Below, piece by piece: positions 27,200 through 34,704 of a DNA stretch of 37,373 nt; within the stretch, counting starts at the first letter, position 1, and every line of letters starts with the position of its first letter. The stretch comes from SHVZ01 sp044223515. GTDB taxonomy: Bacteria; Pseudomonadota; Alphaproteobacteria; SHVZ01. The notes below the pieces were generated by a model that did not search any database, was not told where the DNA came from, and saw nothing but the letters and a program-made list of their open reading frames with translations. The position numbers and the translations under genes are program-made. The stretch is from NCBI GenBank assembly GCA_044223515.1, contig JBGALV010000046.1, positions 1-37,373 on the forward strand. Reading direction: 5' to 3'.

Positions 27200-28777
27200 T
27201 TACTTCTTCTCGATGTTCCAGAGCGCCAGCACGTTGGTGCGGAGCACGCCGTCGAGGTTCTTCCGCCATGCCGACAGGCGCTCGTACTTGCCGAGCGGCA
27301 CGTAGGGGACGACCTCCCAGAGCCGCTTGTGCAGCGCCTCGATGTTCTTCAGCTGGTCTGCCTCGGTGGTCGAGCGGAGATAGGCGTTGCGGATCTTGTC
27401 CGCCTCCTCGTCGCAGGGCCAGCCGAACCAGTTCTTGCCGTCGCAGCCGGTGCCGACGCTGATGTTGGTCAGCGGCGACATGCCGCCGACGCCGTCGGAG
27501 AAGGTCTGGAAGATGTGGTAGCCGCCTTGGTAGGGGTTCGACTTGTTGCCGCGGCGGGTGATCACGGCACCCCAGTCGGACATCTGCAGGTCGACGTTGA
27601 TGCCGATCTTCTTCAGGTTCTCGGCGGTGACCTGGGCCACGGCGTTGTGGTGAAAGAGGTCGCCGGCGCCGAGAAGCACGATCTTCTCGCCGTTGTACCC
27701 GGCCTCCTTCAGCAACTGCTTCGCCTTCTCGTAGTTCGGCTTGGCGTAGGGCTCCGATCCCACCTGCGTGCCGTTCGGGCTGCCGCAGGTGAAGAACGAG
27801 AAGCAGGTCTCGCCGCCGCCGAAGGCCGCCTGCATGTATTCCTGCTGGTCGACCATCATCGCCAGCGCCTGGCGCGCCTTAGGATGGTTGAACGGCGGGT
27901 GCAGGTGGTTCGGGCGAAGCAGGCCGTACCAGCCGAGCTTGGACAGCGCCTCGACCTGGACGGCGGGATTTTTCGCCAGCAGGACCTTCTGGTCGTTGTT
28001 GATCGCCTCGATCATGTCGACCTCGGCGTTGCCGAGGGCGGCGGCGGCGACGGCCGGATCCGGCATCGAAATCCATTCGACCCGATCGACCTTGACGACC
28101 TTGCCGCCGGCGAGGCCGTCGGCGGGCTCGCTGCGCGGCACGTAGCCGGTATGCTTCTCGTAGACGACCTTGGCGCCGGAGACGAGCTCGGCAGCGTTGT
28201 ACTTGTAGGGGCCAGAGCCGATCGTGTTGTTGTGGGCCGTGAAGGCGTCGGTCTTCGCTGCGGCCTCCGGCATGATGCCGGGGATGCTGCCCGCGGTGGA
28301 CGCGAGCGTGAACAGCACGAGCCCGTAGGGCTCCTTCAGCGTCCAGGTGAAGGTGTTGTCGTCGACCGCATCGACCGAGGCGGTGACCTCGGCCAGCTTC
28401 TGGCCGGCGGAGTCGCGCAGCATCCAGCGCTTGACCGACGGGATCACGTCCTTGGTCGTGACCTTCGAGCCGTCATGGAAGGTGAGGCCCGGGCGGAGCG
28501 TGAAGGTGTATTTGAGATTGTCGGGCGAGACCGAGTGGTTCCCGATCATCTGCGGCTTGGCCGCCAGCTTCGAGTCCCAGGCGAACAGCGTGTCGTAGAC
28601 CATCATCGCGTGGTCGTTGGTGATGGTCGCCGTGGTGAAGTGGGCGTCCGTCACCTTGAGATCGGCGTGCGGCACCATCTTCAGGACCTTGTTGCCCTGA
28701 GCCATGGCGAGGCCGGGGATCGCGAGCGCGATCGCGGCCGCCACGCCGGCACGCCGTAGAGATTTCAGCGAGCGCAT
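27200..28777 (-). CDS. Second ABC solute-binding protein, peptide/nickel family, orphan
   Basis: 525 residues; signal peptide 1-26 (GVAAAIALAIPGLAMA, cleavage before QG). SBP_bac_5 blocks: AHFTTATITNDHAMMVYDTLFAWD, LKYTFTLRPGLTFHDGSKVTTKDV, NNTIGSGPYKYNAAE, HPPFNHPKARQALAMMVDQ and YVPLGKYERLSAWRKNL. Two cysteine pairs (TCFSFFTC; TGCDGKNWFGWPCDEE) could form disulphides. It is a different subfamily from the one at 16737. ATG 28777 was chosen for its GGAGGT Shine-Dalgarno about 9 nt upstream. No permease or ATPase lies next to it; it may share the nearby importer or belong to one elsewhere. It converges on the catabolic operon. Confidence 0.92.
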   Translation of the reverse strand: MRSLKSLRRAGVAAAIALAIPGLAMAQGNKVLKMVPHADLKVTDAHFTTATITNDHAMMVYDTLFAWDSKLAAKPQMIGNHSVSPDNLKYTFTLRPGLTFHDGSKVTTKDVIPSVKRWMLRDSAGQKLAEVTASVDAVDDNTFTWTLKEPYGLVLFTLASTAGSIPGIMPEAAAKTDAFTAHNNTIGSGPYKYNAAELVSGAKVVYEKHTGYVPRSEPADGLAGGKVVKVDRVEWISMPDPAVAAAALGNAEVDMIEAINNDQKVLLAKNPAVQVEALSKLGWYGLLRPNHLHPPFNHPKARQALAMMVDQQEYMQAAFGGGETCFSFFTCGSPNGTQVGSEPYAKPNYEKAKQLLKEAGYNGEKIVLLGAGDLFHHNAVAQVTAENLKKIGINVDLQMSDWGAVITRRGNKSNPYQGGYHIFQTFSDGVGGMSPLTNISVGTGCDGKNWFGWPCDEEADKIRNAYLRSTTEADQLKNIEALHKRLWEVVPYVPLGKYERLSAWRKNLDGVLRTNVLALWNIEKK

Positions 28778-28934
28778 TTGTTTGTTACCTCCCGTTTGAA
28801 CGACTGCGTCGATGCTATGATAGCGCCGGGCAGTCGCATACCGCGATCTCGATGGCGTTGAACCTTCGGCCAGGGATCGCCCACTCACCCTTTAGCCCTC
28901 TGGATTGTCATCGAGATTTGGCCGGGCACGTCGT

Positions 28935-28975
28935 CTGTCCCCGGTGCTTCGAAGCATCGGGGAGGGGAGGGACAG
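28935..28975. repeat. Extended inverted repeat upstream of the 29010 ORF
   Basis: CCCCGGTGCTTC (28939-28950) abuts GAAGCATCGGGG (28951-28962), a near-perfect palindrome with one G-U-type mismatch. Outer arms CTGTCCC (28935-28941) and GGGACAG (28969-28975) can form an alternative longer stem. The flanks are G-rich (GGGGAGGGGAGGG). It looks like a second member of the palindromic extragenic repeats seen at 18320. It lies in the 232 bp between the orphan binding protein (minus) and the ORF at 29010 (plus). Confidence 0.6.
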
Positions 28976-29009
28976 GGGGAGACGGGTCCGGGCATCCATT
29001 GGGGGGGCC

Positions 29010-29675
29010 ATGCCGCTCGTTCGAGCGCTCGTGACGGCATTCCTGATCGCCGTCGCATTTCCCGACCCTGCCCAGGGCGGCTCGCCCGCTTTCGATCCGC
29101 CGGGAATCCTGATTCCGAGCGAAGAGATCCAGGCGCGGGGTATCAAGGTGCTCGCCGCCTTGCTGGTGGCGCTCACCGCGAACACGCCTCAAGGCGGCGT
29201 GGTGCCGCCCGACCGGCTCGCCGAGGCCGAGCATCTTCTCGCCACTAAAGCGATCCGGAGCGTCGGGCGGACCTCGCCGATGCCGCCGCTTCCGCTTCGA
29301 CGCATCGCCGGCACCGGGCGCGGCGGTCGCGAAAACGCCGCATCCGCAGCAAAAGATTACAACATCTTGCACACGTTTTCTGAGCTTCCGACCATCATCC
29401 GCTCGCCGATCAGCCACGCATTCGCAGCCCCGTGCGACCGCAGGAAAGAGATCGGCTGGCTCCGCGCCGAAGCGACCGAGACGCTTGGCGTCGCATGCAC
29501 CGGACTGGTGCAGAAGGGCGAGCGATTGAAGCTGTCGGATGGGCTGCACCGGCGTCGATCGGACTCGCTCCGCGACGTGATCCTCGGTCAAAACGCGCCG
29601 CCATCCACTGACCGGATGAACCTGGATGGCATTTCGCGCACTAACGTTCCGGCCCTCTTTATCGCCAATTGGTAA
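29010..29675 (+). CDS. Possible exported protein of unknown function
   Basis: A 221-residue reading frame from ATG 29010. It opens with a credible signal peptide (MPLVRALVTAFLIAVAFPDPAQG, then SPAFDPPG). Residues 25-75 (ILIPSEEIQARGIKVLAALLVAL, PPDRLAEAEHLLATKAI) have the codon bias of neighbouring genes. After about residue 115 the GC content and third-position bias drop and the sequence looks less like a protein (for example AKDYNILHTFSELPTIIRS). No family is recognised and no strong Shine-Dalgarno precedes it. It could be a fast-evolving or decaying gene, or only its first half could be coding. Confidence 0.4.
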   Translation: MPLVRALVTAFLIAVAFPDPAQGGSPAFDPPGILIPSEEIQARGIKVLAALLVALTANTPQGGVVPPDRLAEAEHLLATKAIRSVGRTSPMPPLPLRRIAGTGRGGRENAASAAKDYNILHTFSELPTIIRSPISHAFAAPCDRRKEIGWLRAEATETLGVACTGLVQKGERLKLSDGLHRRRSDSLRDVILGQNAPPSTDRMNLDGISRTNVPALFIANW

Positions 29676-29772
29676 CGGAACTCGTAATCTTGTTCCCGGG
29701 ATCGCACGGATCCCACGGCCGACGGGGACAGGGGAAGCGGGCGGCAGGCGTTTCTCGGTTTCGGGTGGTTCG

Positions 29773-31908
29773 ATGTTTTTCCGTTGGTTTGGTCTCGCGC
29801 CGGCTCGCGTGGCGTTGCTCGCGCTCTGCGCGATTTTCGCGCTTTCGTTCTTCGCGCCCCGTGCGCATGCCCAGGCTGAGGAGCTTCAGCGCTGGGTGAG
29901 GACCCAGCAAGACGCCCCGAAGGCGCCCGAGGCGGCGCTCGGCGACAAGGTCCGTGCCCGCAACGTTCGCGTCATCGCGCGCCTCAGGGAGCGCGCCAGC
30001 GCCGGCGCCGCCCCGGCCGGCAGCGTCGCCACCCAGGCGATCGCCGGTACCCAGGACCGCATCGCCCGCCGGCTCTGGAACAACGGCCACAGCATGCCGG
30101 GCTGGCACGCCTTCCGGGCGGTGCCGGCGGTGGTGATGGAGGCCGACCCGCAGTCGCTCGCCAGCCTCGCCTCCGATCCCGAGGTCGTGTCGGTCGAGGA
30201 AGACCGGCTGGCCAAGCCCGATCTCTCCTCGTCGGTGCCGCTGGTCGATGCGCCGGCCGCCTGGTCGTCTGGCTTCACCGGCAACGGCATCGCCGTCGCC
30301 GTCCTCGACACCGGTGTAGATCGCACGCATCCGTTCTTCGGCGGCCGCGTCGTCTACGAGGCCTGCTTCTCGACCACCTACCCCGGGCAGAGCGCGACCA
30401 GCGTCTGCCCGAACGGCCAGGACAGCCAGGTCGGCACCGGGGCCGCAACGCCCTGCACGGTGAGCGGCTGCTTCCACGGCACGCATGTCGCCGGCATCGC
30501 TGCCGGATACCAGTCGCAGAGCTTCGCCGGTGTCGCCCGCGAGGCGCAGATCATCGCGATCCAGGTGTTCACGCGTTTCAACGACGCCGGCCTCTGTGGC
30601 GGCGCCGCCAGCTGCGTGATGTCCTACACCTCGGACCAGATCCGGGCGCTCGACCACGTCCTGCAGCTTCGCACCAGCTACACGATCGCCTCGGTCAACA
30701 TGAGCCTCGGCGGTTCGCCGCAGACCTCCCAGGCGGCATGCGACTCGCAGAACGCCTCGACCAAGCAGGCGATCGACGCGCTCCGCGCCGTCGGCATCGC
30801 CACCGTGATCGCGTCGGGCAACGAAGGTTACGCCAATGCGATCAGCGAGCCAGGCTGTATCTCCTCGGCGATCTCGGTCGGCAACACCAACAACTCCGAC
30901 CTCGCGTTCATGCCGTTCAACATCGCGAGCTTCATCACGATGGTGGCGCCGGGCACAATGATCAACTCCTCGTCCCCGGGCGGCGGCTTCACGACCGCCA
31001 GCGGCACCTCGATGGCGACCCCGCACGTTGCCGGCGCGATCGCGATCCTGCGCCAGGCCAACCGCTCGGCGTCGGTCAACGACATCGTCTCGGCGCTGCG
31101 CGGCGGCGGCCGCCAGCTCACCCTCAACATCAACGCGTCGGGCAAGGTCTTCATCTATGCGGTCCCGCGCCTGGATGTCTCGGGCGCGCTCGCGGCGCTC
31201 TGCTCGACCTGCAACACCTCTGTCTCCGGCTGGTGGTGGAATCCGTCCGAGGCCGGCCGCGGCTTCTCGGTCGAGACGCGCGGCGGCCGCATGTATCTCG
31301 GTGCCTTCCTCTACGACGACGACGGTGCCGCCTCTTGGTACGTCGTCAACGGACCGCAGAGCGCCAGCAGCTACACGGGCACGCTCGCCAAGTTCGGCGC
31401 CGGCCAGACGCTGGCGGGCGACTACAAGCCGGCGCAGCTTCTGGGCACCGCGGGCAATGCGACGATCAACTTCACCTCGGCGACGACCGCGACGCTGAAC
31501 TGGCCCGGCGGCACCGTGGCGCTGCAGCGCTTCCCGGTGAATGGCCAGTCGGTGATCGCCAAGCCGGCCGCCGCGCCCGAGGTCGGCTGGTGGTGGAACC
31601 CGAGCGAGTCCGGCACGGGGTGGTTCTTCGAGGTGCAGGGCTCGAACATCTTTCTTGCCGGGTACCTCTACGACGGCAGCGGCAGGCCGGTCTGGTACGT
31701 GGCCTCGGGCGCGATGCTGAGCCCGACCGCCTATGACGGCGACCTGCAGCTCTATGCCGGTGGCCAGACGATGACGAGCGGCTACCGCGCGCCGACATCC
31801 TCGGCAACGGTAGGGCGGATCTCGCTGCGCTTCACCACGCCGACCACGGCGACGATCACGCTGCCCAGCGGTCGCACCGTGGCGCTGAGCCGCTTCACGA
31901 ACTTCTAA
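29773..31908 (+). CDS. Secreted subtilisin-like S8 protease with two C-terminal WWWNPSE repeats
   Basis: 711 residues. Signal peptide 1-33 (ALLALCAIFALSFFAPRAHA). Residues about 35-150 are an I9-like propeptide (VRVIARL, ASDPEVVSVEED). The S8 catalytic domain, about 155-470, has D179 (VAVLDTGVD), H235 (FHGTHVAGIAAG), oxyanion N350 (IASGNEG) and S413 (SGTSMATPHVAGA), plus several Cys that may pair. Two tandem domains of about 102 residues follow (486-587 and 605-708), each opening GWWWNPSE(A/S)G and ending VAL.RF. They are related to an unnamed WWNPxESG module found in secreted proteobacterial proteins and may bind a surface or substrate. ATG 29773 has only a weak Shine-Dalgarno but places the signal peptide at the N-terminus. 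Confidence 0.9.
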   Translation: MFFRWFGLAPARVALLALCAIFALSFFAPRAHAQAEELQRWVRTQQDAPKAPEAALGDKVRARNVRVIARLRERASAGAAPAGSVATQAIAGTQDRIARRLWNNGHSMPGWHAFRAVPAVVMEADPQSLASLASDPEVVSVEEDRLAKPDLSSSVPLVDAPAAWSSGFTGNGIAVAVLDTGVDRTHPFFGGRVVYEACFSTTYPGQSATSVCPNGQDSQVGTGAATPCTVSGCFHGTHVAGIAAGYQSQSFAGVAREAQIIAIQVFTRFNDAGLCGGAASCVMSYTSDQIRALDHVLQLRTSYTIASVNMSLGGSPQTSQAACDSQNASTKQAIDALRAVGIATVIASGNEGYANAISEPGCISSAISVGNTNNSDLAFMPFNIASFITMVAPGTMINSSSPGGGFTTASGTSMATPHVAGAIAILRQANRSASVNDIVSALRGGGRQLTLNINASGKVFIYAVPRLDVSGALAALCSTCNTSVSGWWWNPSEAGRGFSVETRGGRMYLGAFLYDDDGAASWYVVNGPQSASSYTGTLAKFGAGQTLAGDYKPAQLLGTAGNATINFTSATTATLNWPGGTVALQRFPVNGQSVIAKPAAAPEVGWWWNPSESGTGWFFEVQGSNIFLAGYLYDGSGRPVWYVASGAMLSPTAYDGDLQLYAGGQTMTSGYRAPTSSATVGRISLRFTTPTTATITLPSGRTVALSRFTNF

Positions 31909-31929
31909 AGTTGACGGCGTGGGGAGTAG

Positions 31930-31963
31930 GCGCGGCCGGCAGCCTTCAGGTTGCCGGCCGCGC
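31930..31963. terminator. Hairpin between the S8 protease and the oxidoreductase gene
   Basis: Perfect 12-bp stem: GCGCGGCCGGCA (31930-31941) with TGCCGGCCGCGC (31952-31963), loop 10 nt. It is followed by GCATTTC on the plus strand. It lies 21 bp after the protease stop and 5 bp before the converging gene's stop, so it probably ends transcription from both sides. Confidence 0.7.
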
Positions 31964-31968
31964 GCATT

Positions 31969-32946
31969 TCAAGGGACCAGCAATACCTTGCCGAAGATCG
32001 CGCGCTGCTCGAGCAGCCACTCGGCCTCGCGGCCCTGGCTCAGCGGCAGCACGTGGCTGACCACCGGCTTGATGCGGCCCGTGTCGACGTAGTCGAGAAG
32101 CGTCGCGATGTCTTCCTTGGTCCAGCCGTTGCAGCCGAGGATCTCGAGCTCGCGCACCCAGATGTAGCGGAGGTCCTCTTTCGGATCGAAGCCGGCGGTG
32201 GCGCCGCAGGTCAGCGCGCGGCCGCGTCGCTTCAGCGTCTTCAGCGACGGGACCCAGGTGTCGCCGCCGGTGTAGTTGATGACGACGTCGACACCCTGCT
32301 TGCCCGAGATGCGCCAAGCTTCCTTGGAGAAGTCCTGGGTCTTGTAGTTGATCAGGTGGTCGGCGCCGAGCTCGCGCAGCTTCTGCAGCTTGTCGTCGGC
32401 GCCGGCGGCGACGATCACTTCCGCGCCGATCATCTTGCAGATCTGGACGGCGGCGGTTCCGACGCCGCCCGAGGCGCCCAGGATCAAGACCTTCTCGCCG
32501 GCCTGGACGCGGCCGCGGGTGACGATCATGCGAAGCGCGGTGCCGTAGGCGACGGGCAGGGCGGCCGCCGCCTCGAAGCCGACGCCGTCGGGAATGCGGA
32601 CCAGGTTCTCCTCTGGCACGCGGGCATACTCGGCCATGCCGCCCGGGATCTCCTCGCCCATCATGCCTTCGGCGGTCACCGGCTGGACGACGACGCGGTC
32701 GCCGATCTTCCAGCCCGATACCTCCTCGCCGAGCTCGAAGACCTCGCCGGCGATGTCGCCGCCGGAGATGAACGGCATTGGCACCGGAAAGCCCGGCATG
32801 CCCTTGCGCACGAAGATGTCGAGATGGTTGAGGCCGCAGGCGCGGACCTTGACCACGACGTCCTTCGGTCCCGGCACCGGATCCGGCCAGTCGTCGTAGA
32901 CGAGGTTCTCGAGCCCGCCCTGGGCCTTGATCACCATCGCTTTCAT
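31969..32946 (-). CDS. Zinc-type alcohol dehydrogenase-like/quinone oxidoreductase (MDR family)
   Basis: 325 residues of the medium-chain dehydrogenase/reductase superfamily, NAD(P)H-dependent. It begins MKAMVIKAQGGLENLVYDDWP, the usual start for this group. The GroES-like half has VVVKVRACGLNHLDIFVRKGMPG and FISGGDIAGEV; the nucleotide-binding half has KVLILGASGGVGTAAVQICKMIGAEVIVAAG and ELGADHLINY. The four-Cys structural zinc loop is absent, so a quinone oxidoreductase or enoyl reductase-like role is more likely than a classical zinc alcohol dehydrogenase. ATG 32946 has AAGG 8 nt upstream. It is followed by the hairpin shared with the S8 protease. Confidence 0.9.
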   Translation of the reverse strand: MKAMVIKAQGGLENLVYDDWPDPVPGPKDVVVKVRACGLNHLDIFVRKGMPGFPVPMPFISGGDIAGEVFELGEEVSGWKIGDRVVVQPVTAEGMMGEEIPGGMAEYARVPEENLVRIPDGVGFEAAAALPVAYGTALRMIVTRGRVQAGEKVLILGASGGVGTAAVQICKMIGAEVIVAAGADDKLQKLRELGADHLINYKTQDFSKEAWRISGKQGVDVVINYTGGDTWVPSLKTLKRRGRALTCGATAGFDPKEDLRYIWVRELEILGCNGWTKEDIATLLDYVDTGRIKPVVSHVLPLSQGREAEWLLEQRAIFGKVLLVP

Positions 32947-33127
32947 TCTGGCGCCTTCATGCGAGCGCATTCCCCCCGAAAGCCGGACTTGGCGGCCAGG
33001 ATAGGCAAAATTCCCGCCGCGGCAATCACTTGCGGTAGTCCAATCCGTGTCGAGAACAGCGGGAACCGCCCATGTCAGAGCCGGTTCTATGGCGGCGGGG
33101 ACCATGTCGAGACTATCGGAGGCCGAG

Positions 33128-33562
33128 ATGCGCGTGAGCGAGTGCATGACCCTGCAGGTCCGAATCGCCAGCCCGGACGAGACCCTCCGCGACGCAGCGG
33201 AAATGATGGCGGAAGCCGATGCCGGCGTGCTGCCCGTCGGCGAGAACGACCGGCTGGTGGGCATGATCACCGACCGGGACATCGCGATCCGCGGCGTGGC
33301 GCAGGGGAAAGGGCCGGAAGCCAAGGTCCGCGAGGTGATGAGCGACGAGGTCCTCTATTGCTACGAGGACGAGACCATCGAGGACGTGCTGCGCAACATG
33401 GGCGACGTGCGGGTGCGCCGGTTGCCGGTGCTCAATCGCGAGAAGCGCCTGGTCGGCATCATCTCGATCGGCGACCTCGCGACCTCCGGCATGGCGACCG
33501 AGGCCGGGAACGCGCTCTCCGGAATCTCGACGCCGGGCGGCGAGCACTCGCAGACGCATTGA
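33128..33562 (+). CDS. Tandem CBS-domain protein
   Basis: 144 residues consisting of two CBS motifs and little else. CBS1 is MRVSECMTLQVRIASPDETLRDAAEMM to VGMITDRDIAIRGV; CBS2 is KVREVMSDEVLYCYEDETIEDVLRNM to LVGIISIGDLATSG. Stand-alone CBS pairs bind adenine nucleotides and often act as energy or stress sensors; a partner is not evident. ATG 33128 was chosen because GGAGG lies 5 nt upstream; longer in-frame starts back to 33047 lack one. A 181 bp gap separates it from the divergent oxidoreductase gene; no promoter there was convincing. Confidence 0.88.
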   Translation: MRVSECMTLQVRIASPDETLRDAAEMMAEADAGVLPVGENDRLVGMITDRDIAIRGVAQGKGPEAKVREVMSDEVLYCYEDETIEDVLRNMGDVRVRRLPVLNREKRLVGIISIGDLATSGMATEAGNALSGISTPGGEHSQTH

Positions 33563-33573
33563 GGGCGGTGCGC

Positions 33574-33648
33574 TGGCTCCCGGGGAGGGATTCGAACCCC
33601 CGACCAAGCGGTTAACAGCCGCTTGCTCTACCACTGAGCTACCCGGGA
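33574..33648 (-). tRNA. tRNA-Asn (anticodon GTT)
   Basis: On the minus strand the 75-nt gene folds as a full cloverleaf. The acceptor 5' arm TCCCGGG (33648-33642) pairs with CCCGGGA (33584-33578), discriminator G, and an encoded 3' CCA (33576-33574). The D arm is TAGCTCAGTGGTAGAGC, the anticodon loop CTGTTAA, and the T arm GGGGGTTCGAATCCC. Its 3' end lies 11 bp from the end of the CBS gene on the other strand. Confidence 0.97.
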
Positions 33649-33671
33649 AGGGGCCCAAGCGAACGGGCGGG

Positions 33672-33699
33672 CTTATACCAGCGCCGTCCTGATGCGCAA
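33672..33699 (-). promoter_or_regulatory. Probable tRNA-Asn promoter
   Basis: On the minus strand TTGCGC (33699-33694) and TATAAG (33677-33672; 5 of 6 match) are spaced by 16 bp. Transcription would begin about 15-20 nt before the mature tRNA-Asn 5' end at 33648. The -35 is weak. Confidence 0.5.
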
Positions 33700-33749
33700 A
33701 CGCCTATTTTGACTGAGTTTGGTCCGTTGGCCGCCGCCGCGCGGGAGGC

Positions 33750-33823
33750 TGGAGGCCCGGGGCGGAATCGAACCGCCGTGGACGGATTTGCAATCCGCTG
33801 CCTGGCCACTTGGCTACCGGGCC
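33750..33823 (-). tRNA. tRNA-Cys (anticodon GCA)
   Basis: On the minus strand the 74-nt gene has acceptor 5' GGCCCGG (33823-33817) pairing with CCGGGCC (33760-33754), the U73 discriminator characteristic of tRNA-Cys, and an encoded CCA (33752-33750). The anticodon loop is TTGCAAA and the T arm GGCGGTTCGATTCCGCC. It lies 101 bp upstream of tRNA-Asn on the same strand. Confidence 0.97.
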
Positions 33824-33861
33824 GCCCGTCTCGGCGCCAGGCGCCGTCCGAGAGCGGGCGG

Positions 33862-33890
33862 ACAATATGGTCAGGCCGATGGGGGGTCAA
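33862..33890 (-). promoter_or_regulatory. tRNA-Cys promoter
   Basis: On the minus strand TTGACC (33890-33885; 5 of 6) and TATTGT (33867-33862; 4 of 6) are separated by exactly 17 bp. The expected start is near 33855, about 30 nt before the mature tRNA-Cys 5' end. Confidence 0.65.
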
Positions 33891-33914
33891 GCCGTCGCCC
33901 CAAGCCCACCGCCG

Positions 33915-33943
33915 TTGTCTCGCTTCCTGACCATCGGTATAAC
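33915..33943 (+). promoter_or_regulatory. Promoter for the PIMT-like methyltransferase gene
   Basis: TTGTCT (33915-33920; 4 of 6) and TATAAC (33938-33943; 5 of 6) with a 17-bp spacer. The expected start is about 33950, roughly 45 nt before the ATG at 33996. It is back to back with the tRNA-Cys promoter. Confidence 0.6.
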
Positions 33944-33995
33944 TGCCTGTACGTATTTGCTGCTTTGCGAAAAGCGTCCACGGATTGCCCGCCCC

Positions 33996-34649
33996 ATGAT
34001 CGATTTCTCTGCAGCACGCCGGCACATGATCGACGGCCAGCTTCGCCCGAACCGGGTGACCTCGACGGCGCTGCTCGACGCGATGGCCGAGGTGCCGCGC
34101 GAGGACTTCGTGCCGAAGGCCGCCAAGGGCATCGCCTACATGGACGAGGACCTGCCGGTCGGCGACGGCCGCTTCCTGGTCGAGCCGTTGACCCTGGCCC
34201 GCCTGATCCAGGCGGCGGCGCCGGGCAAGCACGACACCGTCCTCGATGTCGGCGGCGCCACCGGCTACTCGGTCGCCGTTCTCTCCCGCCTGGCCGGTGC
34301 CGTCGTGGCGATCGAACAGGACGACAAGATGGTCGACCGTTCCCGCAACGCGCTTCAGGGCGTCGGCGTCGAGAACGTCGAGGTCCATGTCGGCGCGCTC
34401 GCCGAGGGCTATGCCGAGCGGGCGCCCTACCACGTGATCCTGATCAACGGCGCTGTCGACCAGGTGCCCGAGAAGCTGCTGGCCCAGCTTGCCGAAGGCG
34501 GAAGGCTCGCGACCGTGATCGGCACCGGGCCGGTCGGCCGGGCGACGCTCTTCACCAAGCGTCGCGGCGTCGCGTCCTCGCAGGTCCTGTTCGACGCCGC
34601 CGTGCCCGCCCTCAAGGATTTCGCCAAGGAGCCGGGCTTCGTCTTCTAG
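33996..34649 (+). CDS. Protein-L-isoaspartate O-methyltransferase-like protein
   Basis: 217 residues of the PIMT-like methyltransferase family, with an SAM-binding strand-loop TVLDVGGATGYSVAVLSRLAGAVVAIEQDD at about 84-113. The N-terminal block MIDGQLRPNRVTSTALLDAMAEVPREDFVP is typical of the version found beside tolC in alphaproteobacteria. True PIMTs repair isoaspartyl residues and carry a G-x-x-I-S-Q/A-P active-site segment before the SAM loop; here the segment is GDGRFLVEPLTLARLI, without that Ser. A methyltransferase fold is clear, but repair activity is doubtful. It has its own promoter and precedes tolC by 55 bp. Confidence 0.85.
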   Translation: MIDFSAARRHMIDGQLRPNRVTSTALLDAMAEVPREDFVPKAAKGIAYMDEDLPVGDGRFLVEPLTLARLIQAAAPGKHDTVLDVGGATGYSVAVLSRLAGAVVAIEQDDKMVDRSRNALQGVGVENVEVHVGALAEGYAERAPYHVILINGAVDQVPEKLLAQLAEGGRLATVIGTGPVGRATLFTKRRGVASSQVLFDAAVPALKDFAKEPGFVF

Positions 34650-34704
34650 CCTCCGGCGTCCGCGGCCTCCCCACCTGAACTCTCTTCGGTATCGGATCCC
34701 CCAC

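Noticed and set aside
28908..29591. Minus-strand open frame of 227 codons opposite the exported-protein ORF
   Set aside because: No signal peptide or domain, and its composition is that of a shadow frame; the plus strand has a credible signal peptide.
33574..33823. The tRNA pair as a phage or island attachment site
   Set aside because: No integrase gene and no repeated tRNA 3' end was seen nearby in the window.
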